A DNA stretch of 64,000 nucleotides from Pomacea canaliculata. Its lineage: Eukaryota > Mollusca > Gastropoda > Architaenioglossa > Ampullariidae. This document shows positions 12,341 to 23,777 of this stretch, piece after piece (within the stretch, counting starts at the first letter, position 1; each line of letters begins with the position of its first letter). The translations under genes were made by a program, and so were the position numbers. Where the stretch lies: positions 40,602,751 to 40,666,750 of the forward strand of contig NC_037590.1 of the NCBI RefSeq assembly GCF_003073045.1, in the 5' to 3' direction. The notes below the pieces were generated by a model. It was not told the DNA's origin. It saw only the letters and a program-made list of their open reading frames with translations, and made no database searches.

Positions 12341-12810
12341 AACTTAATCCATAAGTAATTTACTATACTACCTTTTTCCATGCAGCATCACTTCTGGCAG
12401 CCGACCTACAATGTCAAAATCGTTCTTTGATGTTCAACATATCCCCTTCAAGGTGACAGGCCAGGTGGTGAAGTCACTCAACTACACACACACCTGCGCT
12501 CTGTCAACCAGAAGGGGGTCCCGGGTCATCACCCCCAACCGCTAAGCACCCCTCACGAGGTGACGGCGCGGCCGCTTGCGGAGGATCAGACCCTCAGACC
12601 CAGAGGAAACCGGAAAGAATGAAGTCGGGGCGACCTAGAAAGACCGCCCCAGACGAAGTAAGCGGTATTTTCTGAGATTGAACAGCTTGAAAAACGAAGT
12701 AAGCGTCATGGTGGCTGAGCCCACCCACTCGATCCCCGCGCCGCAGCCGTAGAAGACTTGCAGCACAAGGCGAGTGTTGGATGGTGAACTGATTGCTGAG
12801 AGTCGTCTGC
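12341..12810 (-). repeat. Left arm of a large inverted repeat; candidate minus-strand transcription unit
   Basis: Read on the minus strand from 12810 to 12356, this arm matches 14484-14938 read on the plus strand with very few differences and identical arm length (455 bp). Weaker similarity runs a further 15-35 bp. Identity is lowest in a 33-bp block (about 12664-12696) and near-perfect through the segment 12400-12660, which includes a NotI-type GCGGCCGC. Homology starts 3 bp downstream of a TATATAAA box. A second partial copy of CCCCTTCAAxxTGACAGG lies about 150 bp downstream on the minus strand (near 12296-12316). The arms could be long terminal inverted repeats of a foldback element, or duplicated 5' regions of a divergent gene pair. 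Confidence 0.9.
12635..12709 (-). CDS. Candidate 24-residue small ORF in the left arm
   Basis: It starts at an ATG in excellent context (GCCACCATGA), the first ATG downstream of the predicted initiator, and ends at a TAG. The product is basic and hydrophobic, beginning MTLTSFFKLFNL and ending RLLRLGRSF. The right arm carries the same start and frame but a premature TAA. I do not recognise the peptide. It may be translated, a regulatory upstream ORF or chance. A longer overlapping frame (12860-12594) runs through the TATA box, so at least its first part cannot be coding if the promoter is real. Confidence 0.25.
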   Translation of the reverse strand: MTLTSFFKLFNLRKYRLLRLGRSF

Positions 12811-12820
12811 TGTTTATATA
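12783..12820 (-). promoter_or_regulatory. TATA-type core promoter of the left arm
   Basis: On the minus strand TATATAAA (12820-12813) is followed about 30 bp later by CAGTTCACC (12791-12783), positioned as an initiator. The right arm has the same TATA-to-CAGTTCACC spacing. Confidence 0.5.
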
Positions 12821-14483
12821 AAGGTCGCTGGTGCAAATCGACCAGCTTCCGTGGTAACACCTACATATTGGTGGTTAACCACTGCTGAGTGGATTTCTAT
12901 TTCGGCAGCGTGATGTCATGTCGAGGGGGTTGACCATACGCAGCACAATTACGAATCTCGGGTAGTATGTTCTGGGTGCACCTGCACCGATTGTGACCAA
13001 CATAGAGCATTGAGACCACATAAACTTAGAGAGAGAGGAGCAAGAAATTATGTTTGTAATGAGACAATGGGGATATTTCATTATAATTCTGATTTGTCAT
13101 GTGTTAAAAGATTTGATTATTTGGTTAGGATCCTTTCTGACTACATCGGCTATGGTTTTCTGTGCTATTCCTTATTAATCGAATGTGAGAGCCGAGTATA
13201 GATGCTAGCACTAAATACCACACCTGATACGACTGTTGGTGAATGTAGCTACCCATATAGCAAGTACATTCTCCAAATGCTCTTGGTAAATCTCATCACC
13301 GACAGATTTGTTCTCCCTTGTGTAACAGAAGAAACACACGCAGTCGATCCCTTTACAGGCGATGAACCCTGACTGTAATAACTAAATAAATGATGGCGAG
13401 CGAAATTTCAGGTGTAGATCGACCTGTAATTTACTGGCACACTTTTTATTCCACTGTTATTTTGAAAGTTATCACTGCATGGCATGTCCTTCACCCCTGC
13501 CCCTAAAATAAAAGACCAAGCTATCTGTTATAATTGTTTTGTTATATTTTATGTAAACTGGTGCAAACTGTCTGTCAGTTCAATTTCCTCTCGCCCCCTC
13601 CGAATATTTATCAGTGTTTCATTCACATTGCCCTAAATTGTGTCAATAGTTGATGCAGCCTCTACAACACATTTAAAAAATGTTATCTCGAACCTTTGAG
13701 ACCCACTTTCGTAACTAAGTGTCGCTTGTGACGAAAGGACTAAATAATCAACACTGGGGCAAGCTCAGAACAAGAAAGTAGTTTCTCAAATCAGGGTGAC
13801 ATTTTTCCCACCTCGTCCATTCCCGATACACAGGCTTACCAAACAATGACAGCTGGAATATATGTTTACATTTTCAAGCTTCGGTCACTGACAGAACTAA
13901 TTAAATGTTGAACAAGTGCATCCATGGACATTAGTGACCCCACAGGTTTGATTTCTATGTGTGGGTGGTGATGCTTGTAGGTTTGTTTCTTGAGAACGAA
14001 TTCTGATATTTTAGGATATTGCATTTTGTACTAAGCTCCACAGAGTGATTAAAAACAGAGAGAGAGAGAGAAAAGTTTTCACTCTAGTAGACCTTTAACT
14101 CTGGACAGAAAGCTTGCTCCAACCTACAAACCTATCAATAGAATGTAGGTCGTGTGGTAGTTAATCTTCTTAGCTTGACATTGCTCTCTCGGAAAAAAAT
14201 ACTCGCAAAAGAAAATTTCCCACGATAAACGCTGAGTGCTACACTCGGGGTTAACCATTTTTTACTCAAACCCGAATAAGGCTTGGGGTTAATTTCCAAG
14301 TTGGTTAACCACGAACTGCTGTCGAGCTGACAACGCGAAAATAAACACAAATGCTTTTTATGGAAAATGATCTCAGCGTTGCACACGGCGCTGCGTGACA
14401 CGCTAACCGGTCTGAACCAATCAGGATCGCGCTATTAGAGATTGCAACGGGTTGCGCAACATCCGTCTGTCGGTGTATAAGAT
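12811..14483. other. Spacer between the inverted arms
   Basis: About 1.67 kb with no transposase-like frame, RNA gene or internal repeat that I can recognise. A short (GA)n run is at 14057-14074. The DNA upstream of each TATA box differs between the two arms, so only the transcribed side is shared. Confidence 0.6.
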
Positions 14484-14510
14484 GCAGACGACTGCAGGGA
14501 CGGACAGTTC
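14416..14510 (+). promoter_or_regulatory. CCAAT plus TATA core promoter of the right arm
   Basis: ACCAATCAG at about 14417-14425, TATAA at 14476-14480 and an initiator-like ACAGTTCACC at 14504-14513, spaced about 55 and 30 bp, the classic arrangement of an inducible or strongly expressed RNA polymerase II promoter. No CCAAT element was found at the left arm. Confidence 0.5.
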
Positions 14511-14972
14511 ACCATCCAACACTCGCCTTGTGTTGCAGTCCTCTACGACTGCGGCGCGGGGGTCGAGTGGGTGGGCTCAGCCACCATGACGCTTACTTCG
14601 TTCTTCTTGAGTTCAAACCACTGGAGATAACGCTTACTTCGTCTGGGGTGGTCTTTCTAGGTCGCCCCGACTTCATTCTTTCCGGTTTCCTCTGGGTCTG
14701 AGGGTCTGATCCTCCGCAAGCGGCCGCGCCGTCACCTCGTGAGGGGTGCTTAGCGGTTGGGGGTGATGACCCGGGACCCCCTTCTGGTTGACAGAGCGCA
14801 GGTGTGTGTGTAGTTGAGTGACTTCACCACCTGGCCTGTCACCTTGAAGGGGATATGTTGAACATCAAAGAACGATTTTGACATTGTAGGTCGGCTGCCA
14901 GAAGTGATGCTGCATGGAAAAGGTAGTATAGTAAATTAATCCGATTATTCGCGGATTAAGTTGAGTTTTTTT
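14484..14972 (+). repeat. Right arm of the large inverted repeat; candidate plus-strand transcription unit
   Basis: The first 455 bp (14484-14938) mirror the left arm. Beyond this, the right arm has a 14-bp insertion within AATCCG-ATTATT-CGCGGATT, a small hairpin, before matching GGATTAAGTT again at 14958-14967. One single-base indel near 14534 distinguishes the arms upstream of the shared ATG. A potential donor (GCGCAG then GTGTGTGTGT at 14802) is present in both arms, but similarity continues about 137 bp past it. Confidence 0.9.
14586..14630 (+). pseudogene. Right-arm counterpart of the 24-residue small ORF, truncated
   Basis: Same GCCACCATGA start and first seven residues (MTLTSFF) as the left-arm ORF. 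It then diverges and meets TAA at 14628-14630 after 14 residues. Downstream the frame still lines up with the left-arm ORF end (RLLRLGxSF, TAG), so the stop arose by substitution, not by a net indel. Confidence 0.25.
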
Positions 14973-15054
14973 CTTCTCCAGTGTCCATTTTTTTACCTTA
15001 ATTTCATTGTATTTTAATTTTGTTGTTGTTGTTGGTTTCTTTCCATGAAGGTAT

Positions 15055-15241
15055 GGGTGATCCGGTGGCACAACGGTTATCGCCGGCCACCAATCGGAGT
15101 GTTGGCTGTCCTAGGTTCAGCTCTCGTCTCGGACGCGCGCTGTTCTTTTTTTGTATGTCGCATCGTTTACAGGGCTGGCTGCCTTAGTTATAACCTTAGT
15201 TCCTGGCTCGGCGCAAAACATCAACTTCCCCTCCTCCCCAG
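15055..15241 (+). mobile_element. tRNA-derived SINE, same family as 7612-7804
   Basis: It starts ATCCGGTGGCACAACGG (A box) and carries TAGGTTCAGCTCTCG as B box. The family body CAGGGCTGGCTGCCTTAGTT through GGCGCAAAACATCAACTTC follows, ending at a C/T-rich junction. Several CpG-type substitutions separate it from the 7.7-kb copy. Confidence 0.7.
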
Positions 15242-15575
15242 GTCATTTTCTGTTTTTTTATTCTTTAAATAGATGATAGTGTAAAATCACATGATTAATC
15301 TATATTGAACGCAATAGTTTCGTTTATGTCATGTCTAGAGGGTCATCGAACAAATCTTGGGTTTGATGACAAAGCAGATCGACTAGCAACTGCTGTCATC
15401 GATGGTCGAGTTGTCTGTAGGTGTGGTCGATTCGTCTTTTGGCAGTGGGTGAGTTGGTCCCGGGTGTCGTCGAGTTATCTTCAAGTTACGGTCGAATCGT
15501 CTTGTGGTCAATTTGGTTAACTGTTGAGATGTCCGCTGATCATGTCTATGGTCCTAGTGAAACGCATTGGGTCGG

Positions 15576-15776
15576 TTATTCGATGTGCTGGTGTCGCCGA
15601 TAACGGCTGTGTACGAGCTGGCCACCATATTGGCTGTATAGTGTTCGATCTCTAGGTCTCGGGTACGCCGGTGATGAAACACGGCAGGAATCGGGGGTTG
15701 TGGGTTCAAATCTCCTTTTCTCTGGATAAGACAGCTGGTATACTGTGTAAAACACCAACCAACTAAACAACCTTGC
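15576..15776 (+). mobile_element. Probable second SINE type with tRNA-like boxes
   Basis: TGGTGTCGCCGATAACGG resembles an A box. GTGTTCGATCTCTAGG (about 15640) and GGGTTCAAATCTCC (about 15711) both resemble B boxes, so it may be dimeric. The end, TGTGTAAAACACCAACCAACTAAAC, resembles the 3' end of the main SINE family. Boundaries are approximate. Confidence 0.45.
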
Positions 15777-18700
15777 TTTCAGATTGTGGGTGTCTTGATG
15801 CTATAGGTGGGAATTTAATCACAGAGAGAAAGAGAGAAGCAGACAGGCATTTGGTAATATTCTTCGTGGGCATTGAACTAAGCACGATCACACACGTTCG
15901 TAACACGATCACACAGGAATACATACACTTACACAGACCTACATCAGAAAGAGGCAGCCATACACATTCTCATATTGTTACACATTACCTAATTTTCTTG
16001 TCATTGATGTATTGGAAGTTGATGATTATTTACACACACACCACAAACTCATGAGCTATTTTTTAAATTTTTATTTACATCGATTTACCTGTGTTTGCAT
16101 GTGAGTGACATTCCTTTCGAAATCATTCTTTCTCTGCCACTTTCCTTGAAATAGCATGAACTGCCTGTTAGGCAAGCAAACTAACGCAGTATTCAAATCA
16201 TGCTCGTCCACTGATTTTGCATCATAATAAGGAAGGGATGTATAAAAGTCACTTATCCGGAGAACACCTTGACGGCTGCACGAGCAGGCGCGGCACCCAG
16301 CGGAAAAATAAAGAGTGGACTGGGGTGGGGGTAGGGGTGGCCGGGGTGGCGAAACCCTTGGAATTATTTTCGATCTATTTCTGGTGCTTGCTAAAAGCGC
16401 CGCGAAACAGTGTGACCCTTTGTGACCTTTAACCTTACTCCGAATGCTGACGAACGGCCTAGAACGACTGAGTCTGTTTTGACGATAAGGCCAGACAGGC
16501 AACAGTTAAAAGTCACTGCGCGTGCAAAGACGTGGAGTTAGGGAGGGGACTGTGGTGAGGAGGTGAGGGTGAGGGTTGTAAGGTATGCGGCTACCTGTTC
16601 AGACCGCGATCAGTGTCGCTGACAAGTTTGTGAGCGCGCGAGCACTATGGCGCTCGACTTCTGTTCCTCTCCCCACCCCACCCCCACCCCCGCCATCTTA
16701 GCCTGAGAGCCTGTGTGCACGTGCCTCAGTAGACGAGTCACTGTTAATCTAGGAGAATCTGTTCGTGGGTCAGTGCGTAAGTGTGTACATGAATGCATGT
16801 TTGTATATATGCACACACACACAACTCGATCTGTGTCATGTGCATGCACGTCTTTGTAGGCATATGTCCATGAGAAAGAGAAAATATGTGTGGGTGATTT
16901 TTGTTTTGTTTGTTTTTTGTCTGTGCCCGGGGATTTTACTATTTGGGAATTAAATGTTATGCCTATGTGTGGTGTGTGCTCAGCTCATCACATCCGTATG
17001 TTTATCTGCGTGTCTGTGGAGCACCTTTTATGAAATAACGGTTAATGCTGTTGTCACTAAGTAGTATATACATCAGTACGTCACTCCACCTTGAGCGCGC
17101 GAGAACACACACACACGAGCGCACAAACACGTACATGTCTCAAGCCATATGTACTTGCAGGATAAGACAGTCAAATTGACAGCCTGGTAGATCCCCGCAC
17201 CCCATGGAAGTGTGTTTGAGAATTTTCTTTGAAGTCTATATAAGACTTAATGGGCCATTGTCCATCTCCTCCCACTTGAAAGGTGTGTGTGTGTATATAA
17301 ATTTTTCAGCGGGAGGGAGACGTTGGCATACAGGGAGACAAGTCACCAAGTCTTCATTTGTGTCCGTGTACAATTTTTTTCTTCGTGTGGGTCTGCATTG
17401 ACAAGAGTAGGGTGGCGTTTAGGTTATCCTGTTTCCCCCTCTCCTCTCACCAGTTTGTGAAGGGTGATCACGTGCCACTGAGACGAGAATGGGGCTGAGG
17501 AGAGACAAACGCGAGATAATGTTAACACATAACTCAGGTTATCTACTATTATAGTGCAAGGCTACAGGTGTTAATATTCTTTTAACTGTCGTGATAAATA
17601 AGATTCTTCGCTATGGCGCTAGCCAAAAAAAAAAAAAAAAAAAAAAAAGAAAAAGAAAAACACGATTTGTCTAAATGTTCACCGTTGTATCTAAGCTGCT
17701 GCCACAACACTACCTGATATCATAAAACTGTTTGGTTCCTGATTTCATCCTGTTTCGTGGCTCATTTCGGTCAAGCCGGTGGTGCCAGCCAGTGTGTGGC
17801 AGACTCGTTTGTGTGCAGGTCTGTGTGCATTCGTTCAAACAGTCGGGTTTGTTTTGTCAACGGCAAAGGTTGAGGATCGATTTAAGCTCTTTGGAACCGT
17901 TCACCTTGACGTCACGCTCTGAGAAAGAGTATACGAACCTGTCTTTCAAGTCTGAGTCATCGACATATTTGAATCTCTCCCACCCAGACACCCTGCCCCC
18001 ATCCCACCCTATCTCCGGGTAGGTAGGTAGAAGGATATGGAAATCGTTGATTACTGTTTTGCTTCTTTCATTTCACTGGATGTTACGAAGGAAACGCCCG
18101 CCATAAAGGCTTTGTGTGAGTAATTTTATTAAGTTACCATTAATTGGATGAAGTAACAATAAAATGCACGAGCAGGATTGGATTCAGTAGCTGCATGTAT
18201 GGTCTGTATGTCGCGATCACAAATAAAGAGCACGTACAGAAATGTATTAGTAACCGATCTGTGTGTGTGTCGTGGACAGCAAACAAGTGCAGACAAAGGC
18301 ACCATTCCTTGTCTTCTGTGCACACAATTTATTCCAGTTCGTGTTCATGGTGCACAACTGAAGCTAACGAGTCCAAATCTCATACCCGAGTCCTCGCGCT
18401 AGTTTAAGTTGGAGCTGAGGCCGCAGCACGTGATCTGAGTTGTGATATAAGGATTTCAGTAATTGTGTGTTTGAAGATGTGTACGCTAGATTTCAGTTGT
18501 TGAATATTAAAGGGATGGATATTCCACAATACACTGCGAGAATATTTCTAATTTTACAAAAATCTGTATCGGGGAATGTTAATGTTAAGAGACTTTCGCG
18601 AATGTTCTGAGCAGCAATATTTAGAAAGTCCTGCAGAAGAGCTACCATCGAGAACTTTGTGAACAAAGATATTGTTATATTTTAGCCGACTTTTTAAAGC

Positions 18701-19497
18701 AGGACTCAAAAAGACCTTTTGATCGCTCTCTTTTGAATATTTACAAGAGGTCTTCCTGTTAAAAAAGCTTCACAGAAAAGAGGCGTAGTCTATGGCCGAC
18801 TGGGTGAGGCTATATTGAAGAGTTTTCGGGTGGGTGGGGTTGTCATGAGTACCACCTACAGTCCTACACCAACAACTAGCAGACTTACCGGAGGATGACA
18901 CCAACAACCTCTGACCGACAGCTTGGCAGCACGTACACTGCGACCGTTGGTTACACAGAGACCAACACACGAAAGCCGTGGTCCCAGACAACGGAACTGT
19001 AAACAGCTGTCAAAGTTACAATGTTTATTATCCAATTTTTGTGGATTTTTTTTTTTTTGAGGGGATTCGTTGGTCGTATATTGAATCAAAGGCATTACCA
19101 ACAATTCCTCATTCTTACTAAAATGAACAGAAAACATTTAACAGCAGCACAATACCAAATTGAAACAACGGATGTCGACATATCGGGAGCGGGGGGAGCG
19201 GGTAACAATACTTCCTAAGTTCAGCATTAAACAACATTGAAGATTCGAGAAATCTGGAGTGCAGAACTTGTTAAAAAATAAAATATTTTTCTAGGTGAGG
19301 AACAAGGATTTTCTGTAATCCCAGCACTTACGAAGATTCAGATAACTGAAAGCAACATATCAGGCGCTTCGATCATCTTCCCTGAACAACGTATACTTTA
19401 TTATAAAAAAAAGTAAAGCAATAGTGTTATTAAATACCCGGACCGAACAGTTTCTAGGAACAGTTCCTAAGTCGGCGAGTCACATGTGTGCTGTGAC
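15777..19497. other. Gene-free stretch
   Basis: No frame with protein-like composition or credible splice partners. GT/CA-rich runs (16.7-17.3 kb) and C-rich runs (16.67-16.69 kb) account for most short ORFs. A poly(A) block is at 17623-17648. Confidence 0.5.
17623..17656. repeat. Poly(A) tract
   Basis: About 25 consecutive A followed by an A/G-rich end. No retroelement body is recognisable immediately upstream. Confidence 0.75.
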
Positions 19498-19722
19498 TTC
19501 TCTCTATAACCAGGATTCTACAAAGTGAAGCAGGATATAAGTCAGAAGTAAGCAAATCATTAGCGTTACTTTCATACCTTGGAATGCCTTCTGAACATCA
19601 TTACCCACATTGTATTCATTACCTGTTCTCTTTATAACCCGGATTCTACAGTTTGAAACAGGAAATAAGTGACAAGCAAACGAACCTTCTGAGCATTTAC
19701 AATTATGTTGTACTCCTTACAA
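19498..19722. repeat. Two imperfect tandem copies of a roughly 127-bp unit
   Basis: Copy 1 starts CTCTCTATAACCAGGATTCT and copy 2 starts TCTCTTTATAACCCGGATTC, about 127 bp apart. Both continue with a CAGGAxATAAGTxAxAAG block, a TTCTGA(A/G)CAT block and a TTGTA-TTC/CTC-ATTAC-like end. The second copy has an internal deletion of about 35 bp. No function is suggested. Confidence 0.6.
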
Positions 19723-22700
19723 AAACTTGAAGGTAAACGACCTGATAAGGCAATGTTGGCAGAAAAGTGCACAAGACCTTCCTTTGTAAGCGGTTAAAAG
19801 ACTACTAGAGTACAATTGGTTTTTTTTTTTTTAATTTCCTTCAATGACTGGGATAGGCTAAGGATAACTGGGTACTATTTCCTCAAATCTTATGTTAAAA
19901 CAACATTAACAATCTTAGAAAATCAATAAAAGATCAACTTCAGACATCCAAATAAAAATACATGTATGACAAGTTAATCAAATCAATACTATAAAATTAA
20001 TATGCATAAAAATAGTCAACATTAGTATAATAATATATTAGACATATAATTACAGGAAAGAGAAAATTTAAGGAGTAAAGGAGGAATTTTAAACAAAAAG
20101 GATCGACTCCAGATGTGAATATTACGACACTCCTGCGGGTCATCAATACATTGCACCCCACCATGTCTTAACACAGAAAGGATCACACAAATGTATTGCA
20201 AATCAATACTGTTGATATCCTAGTTGCCCGACTCGCTGCAAGAAGTCCCACGTCCTGTCACAGTTTTAGGATTCCAGCTTACTTTGATAAGGTCTTTGCT
20301 GATTGCTAGGAGAGGTTAACAGGGCCGTTTAAAAGGCATTAAACCTTTGGCGAGCTAAAGACCTGATATACCCCAGAGTAAAACGATATAGCAGGGTTAC
20401 AATAGGTATCGCAATAAGTTGATCACACGTGTATTGTTTCAAGGCGGAACTCAAAAAAAAAAAAAAAAAAAACTTTGACATTTTAACTCGAGCACATCCA
20501 GCGGTTCAAAAGATATTTCATCGAATAATGGAAGTTCACTTTGCCAAGTGTCCGATAAGGCCATCTGAAGCGAAAAGAGAGAGAGACAAGTACCCATGGA
20601 TAAACAAAAATACGAAAATTGCAGAAGAATATTTTACACAAGAGATTGAACTTGTGTGCACTTAATTGGGGCTACAGGGTTTTATATTCTGTGCTTCGGA
20701 CGTTTCTTTTGATCAACATAGATAATTATATCAATTGTGTGCGTTCCTCTTTCATAATGGTCATATAGAGACAAAGAAGCATGCTAAGTTCGACCAGCTT
20801 GAACGAAGTGAACTGAGCAGGAAAATGGGTTTGTGAACATAAGAGCAACCGCATGTCGTGAACGATCACAGAGCGAATTTGAATTCGGTTAATAATTAAA
20901 TGGAAAGATTTTGAACCGTTGTGTCAAGATGGGGATTATAGGGTTGAAGGGGGAAGGGTACTGAGACTCGAGTCCTCTATTCCATGCGTACTCGAAGTCG
21001 GGCCACGTCACTGCACAGACGTCACACCTCTCGACAACCATCGCTCGGCTAGTTTTGCCAAGATCACAGACGTGGCCTTTGACATCACTTCATATCTTCT
21101 TTGAACGCAATCACGCATTCCACGGTTGGCATTTGTTTGTCCTTTTTCTTATTTTTTACAAATTGCCTATACAGCGAAATCTCGGTCAATAATCCGCCCG
21201 AAAACAATTCTAGATACTTCAAAATAATACCAAAAGCACAGTTTCCACAGAAATAATTTAGTGTTTAATACTAAAAACAATAAGAAAGTAACATAAAATG
21301 AATATAAAAGACTAATGTAAAGAGCTCATGGCTCTGGAAACTCTCTTTCGTCCCATGATGAAGCTAAAAGGAAAGGGTTAACTCATTAGCAAGGGAAATA
21401 CTCAATAGGGACAATGAGATTTGAACACATGTGATTTTATCTTACGGGCGTTACACACATTTTAAAACTGAAACAAAAAGCAAAATAAACACATATTACA
21501 CCGAATACCAATACTCAGTAATCACTTACATGTAATTAGTACTCGCAATCGATTTTAAAAAACACAAAACACGGGGTGAAATGGAATTGTTTGGCTAGAA
21601 GCTATCGGGGTGATGACCACACACCAAGAAACAACGCCTCACTGAGCAGGAGAACGCGTGGGTCGCAAAATTAGTAGTTAGGTGACGTGGGCAAGCCGAC
21701 AAAAAATCGAGACGAAATTTTCGCGGGAAAAAATCAACGATGACTGAAGTCAACTATAACCGAAGTTTTACTGTACTATTCTTCCGCATTTTAAAATGCC
21801 TAGGCATGTGAGTTTGCAATAAAGCCTTTTGAAATAACTGAGAAACTGAACATATTTTGTTTTAGTTCGGCGAAAGAACCGTAAAAAGACCCGATTAGTA
21901 TTTTTATGCTGTTTGTTTGTTAGATCTAACCAATCGCAGAATTATGATCTTAGTGCCTAGCAACACACATGCAGCTGGTCAATGATTTCTTGCAAGGATC
22001 AGAGACGTTCATGACTTTGACCAGACAAGGACCACCACTGAGCAGAGTTAGAACTTGGCAGAACTGGGAGGCGATGGTGGAATTCCCGTCCCTCCCTATA
22101 ATTCCAACCAAACATCAACGTCTATGACTGACTTCGGGTGCACACAAAATCAGGGTAAAGCTTTCAGGCTGCGTCAAGCCATCAGTGACAGGGGTCATCG
22201 CAAAGAACCGCGCGCTGTTATCGGAGACCCTTCTGTCGCTGAGGTGTTACGATGAAGATGGATGACATGACGAAACTATAGACCAACGACTAATAGAAAA
22301 GGCGGGGAAATGCATGCAGAGTTAGAATGGAGTCGTTTGCATGTGTTGTGTTGTCCATGTAGTCGGTCGTCATGACGTGCGTGCGTTTCTCACGGCGCGG
22401 ACTGAAGCTGTCCAACAACCGTCGTAAGCAACAGTCGATGATCATGCTGTGACATGAATGAGCTACCAGCAGAACATCAACATGCAGCTGCATCAACTCC
22501 TCAAACATTGTCTGAAGTACGAATAAAATGCAATCAGATGTTACAGTTTATGTGGGTGAGCTTGATGTATGTGGCTGTACGTGTGTGTGTGTGAATTATT
22601 CGTAATATGCACTCCGAGTATGATCACAATTATACGTACGTGTGCTTGTCTTCGCGTACATTCGAATGTATAATGTATTTGAATGTACTCCAGAATGCAA

Positions 22701-23155
22701 CTTTTAACAATTGTTTTATTTTGTTTCACAGTCTTTATACCTATTCAACAACAGTTTAGCAGAAATCACTTCATATAATAATTTAGCTGTAGTTTATAAA
22801 TTATTACAACTTGAATTTATAGGATATATATAAGCATAACCTGTTTACTTTGTACCGTAATAGAAACAGCAAGACGAATTAATTAAGTTGATAAAGTATT
22901 AATTAAGTCTATAAGCATACATAGTTTAATTATTGCAACTTGAATTACACAGACTTAATTGTAGTCCCCCGCCACACCCACCCCCTTTTGAAAATGATAT
23001 TTCAAATAAAAAGTAGATTAAGTATGGATCGATATTCGGTTGGGTTGTAAACTTTAATCGTTTTGTCTGCAGTTCGATCCTTATCAGTGAGCAACACCTA
23101 ATAATAAGGCTAAATTCTAGCCGTCAACCTGCATTCAGTTAATCTATACACGTAT
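19723..23155. other. Intergenic stretch upstream of FOXJ1
   Basis: No recognisable gene. A poly(A) run is at about 20453-20471. Two loosely similar AT-rich segments with the core ATTAT(T/G)(A/G)CAACTTGAATT occur near 22.80 and 22.93 kb. FOXJ1 enhancers could lie here, but none can be identified from sequence alone. Confidence 0.4.
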
Positions 23156-23777
23156 CTACAATGACCAGTCATCCAACAAAAGCACAGGGAAGATATCCAA
23201 GTGATTGAAGACATACTCAATAAACCTGCTATCGTTGATTCGAGACGGGTGGCGGTGGCGGTGGTGGTGGCGGTGGTGGCGGTGGAGGTGGGGTAGGGAG
23301 AGCGGGGGAGTCGCAGTGTTTATTATGATGCTGCCATTGGCTTCAGTATCAACACCAGGTAAGATGGCGGCCAGTATTATGGCGAGTTTACAGGGTTGCC
23401 ATGTGGTGCGGGCCGGTGATTGCGAGCCACGGAGCTCGCGGCTGCCAGTTGAGGACACGCCTCCGACCGCAGCGAGTGCGGGGTGGTTAGCTACCCGATC
23501 GAAGCGCTTGATCCCAACAAAAGTATATTTGCTCGTGGCTCCTCCTCGCATGCGACCAGTGGTATCATTCCTCGACACCCCGCCTGTCACACAGTTTGTC
23601 TCCGTGTCATCCTCGCCGCTTGCATCGATGCTTGCCGATGTCCCCGTGCAAAAGAACTCAAGCAATTCCTCGGTGGTAAGCCAGGTTGAACCATGTCCCC
23701 TCAGCGGTCGTTCCTGATCTGAAAACAAACTTTTGTTTGCGGAAAAATTGTGACTACTGAAGCGCCTTACAGGGAGA
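23156..23777 (+). promoter_or_regulatory. GC-rich 5' region and probable non-coding first exon of FOXJ1
   Basis: CpG content rises sharply here, and the stretch ends at a consensus donor (GAGATT then GTAAGT, 23778). The matching acceptor is TTTACAG at 24543, immediately before the FOXJ1 start codon. The core includes a (GGTGGC)n-like block at about 23248-23290. Long open frames on both strands (570 bp minus, 510 bp plus) look like by-products of GC-rich composition, because their translations are dominated by His/Arg or Trp/Arg from the repeat and resemble nothing I know. The transcription start is not identified. Confidence 0.5.

Noticed and set aside
12594..12860. 88-codon minus-strand frame across the left arm
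   Set aside because: It runs through the TATA box and predicted start site, and the right arm has a 1-bp indel in the shared part, so its N-terminal half is not conserved as protein.
16071..16502. 143-codon minus-strand frame
   Set aside because: Composition is irregular with no domain, no neighbours and no clear splice sites; judged chance.
23248..23290. GGTGGC repeat as a coding repeat (poly-Trp/Arg or poly-His)
   Set aside because: Unlikely protein on either strand; better explained as low-complexity DNA in the FOXJ1 5' region.
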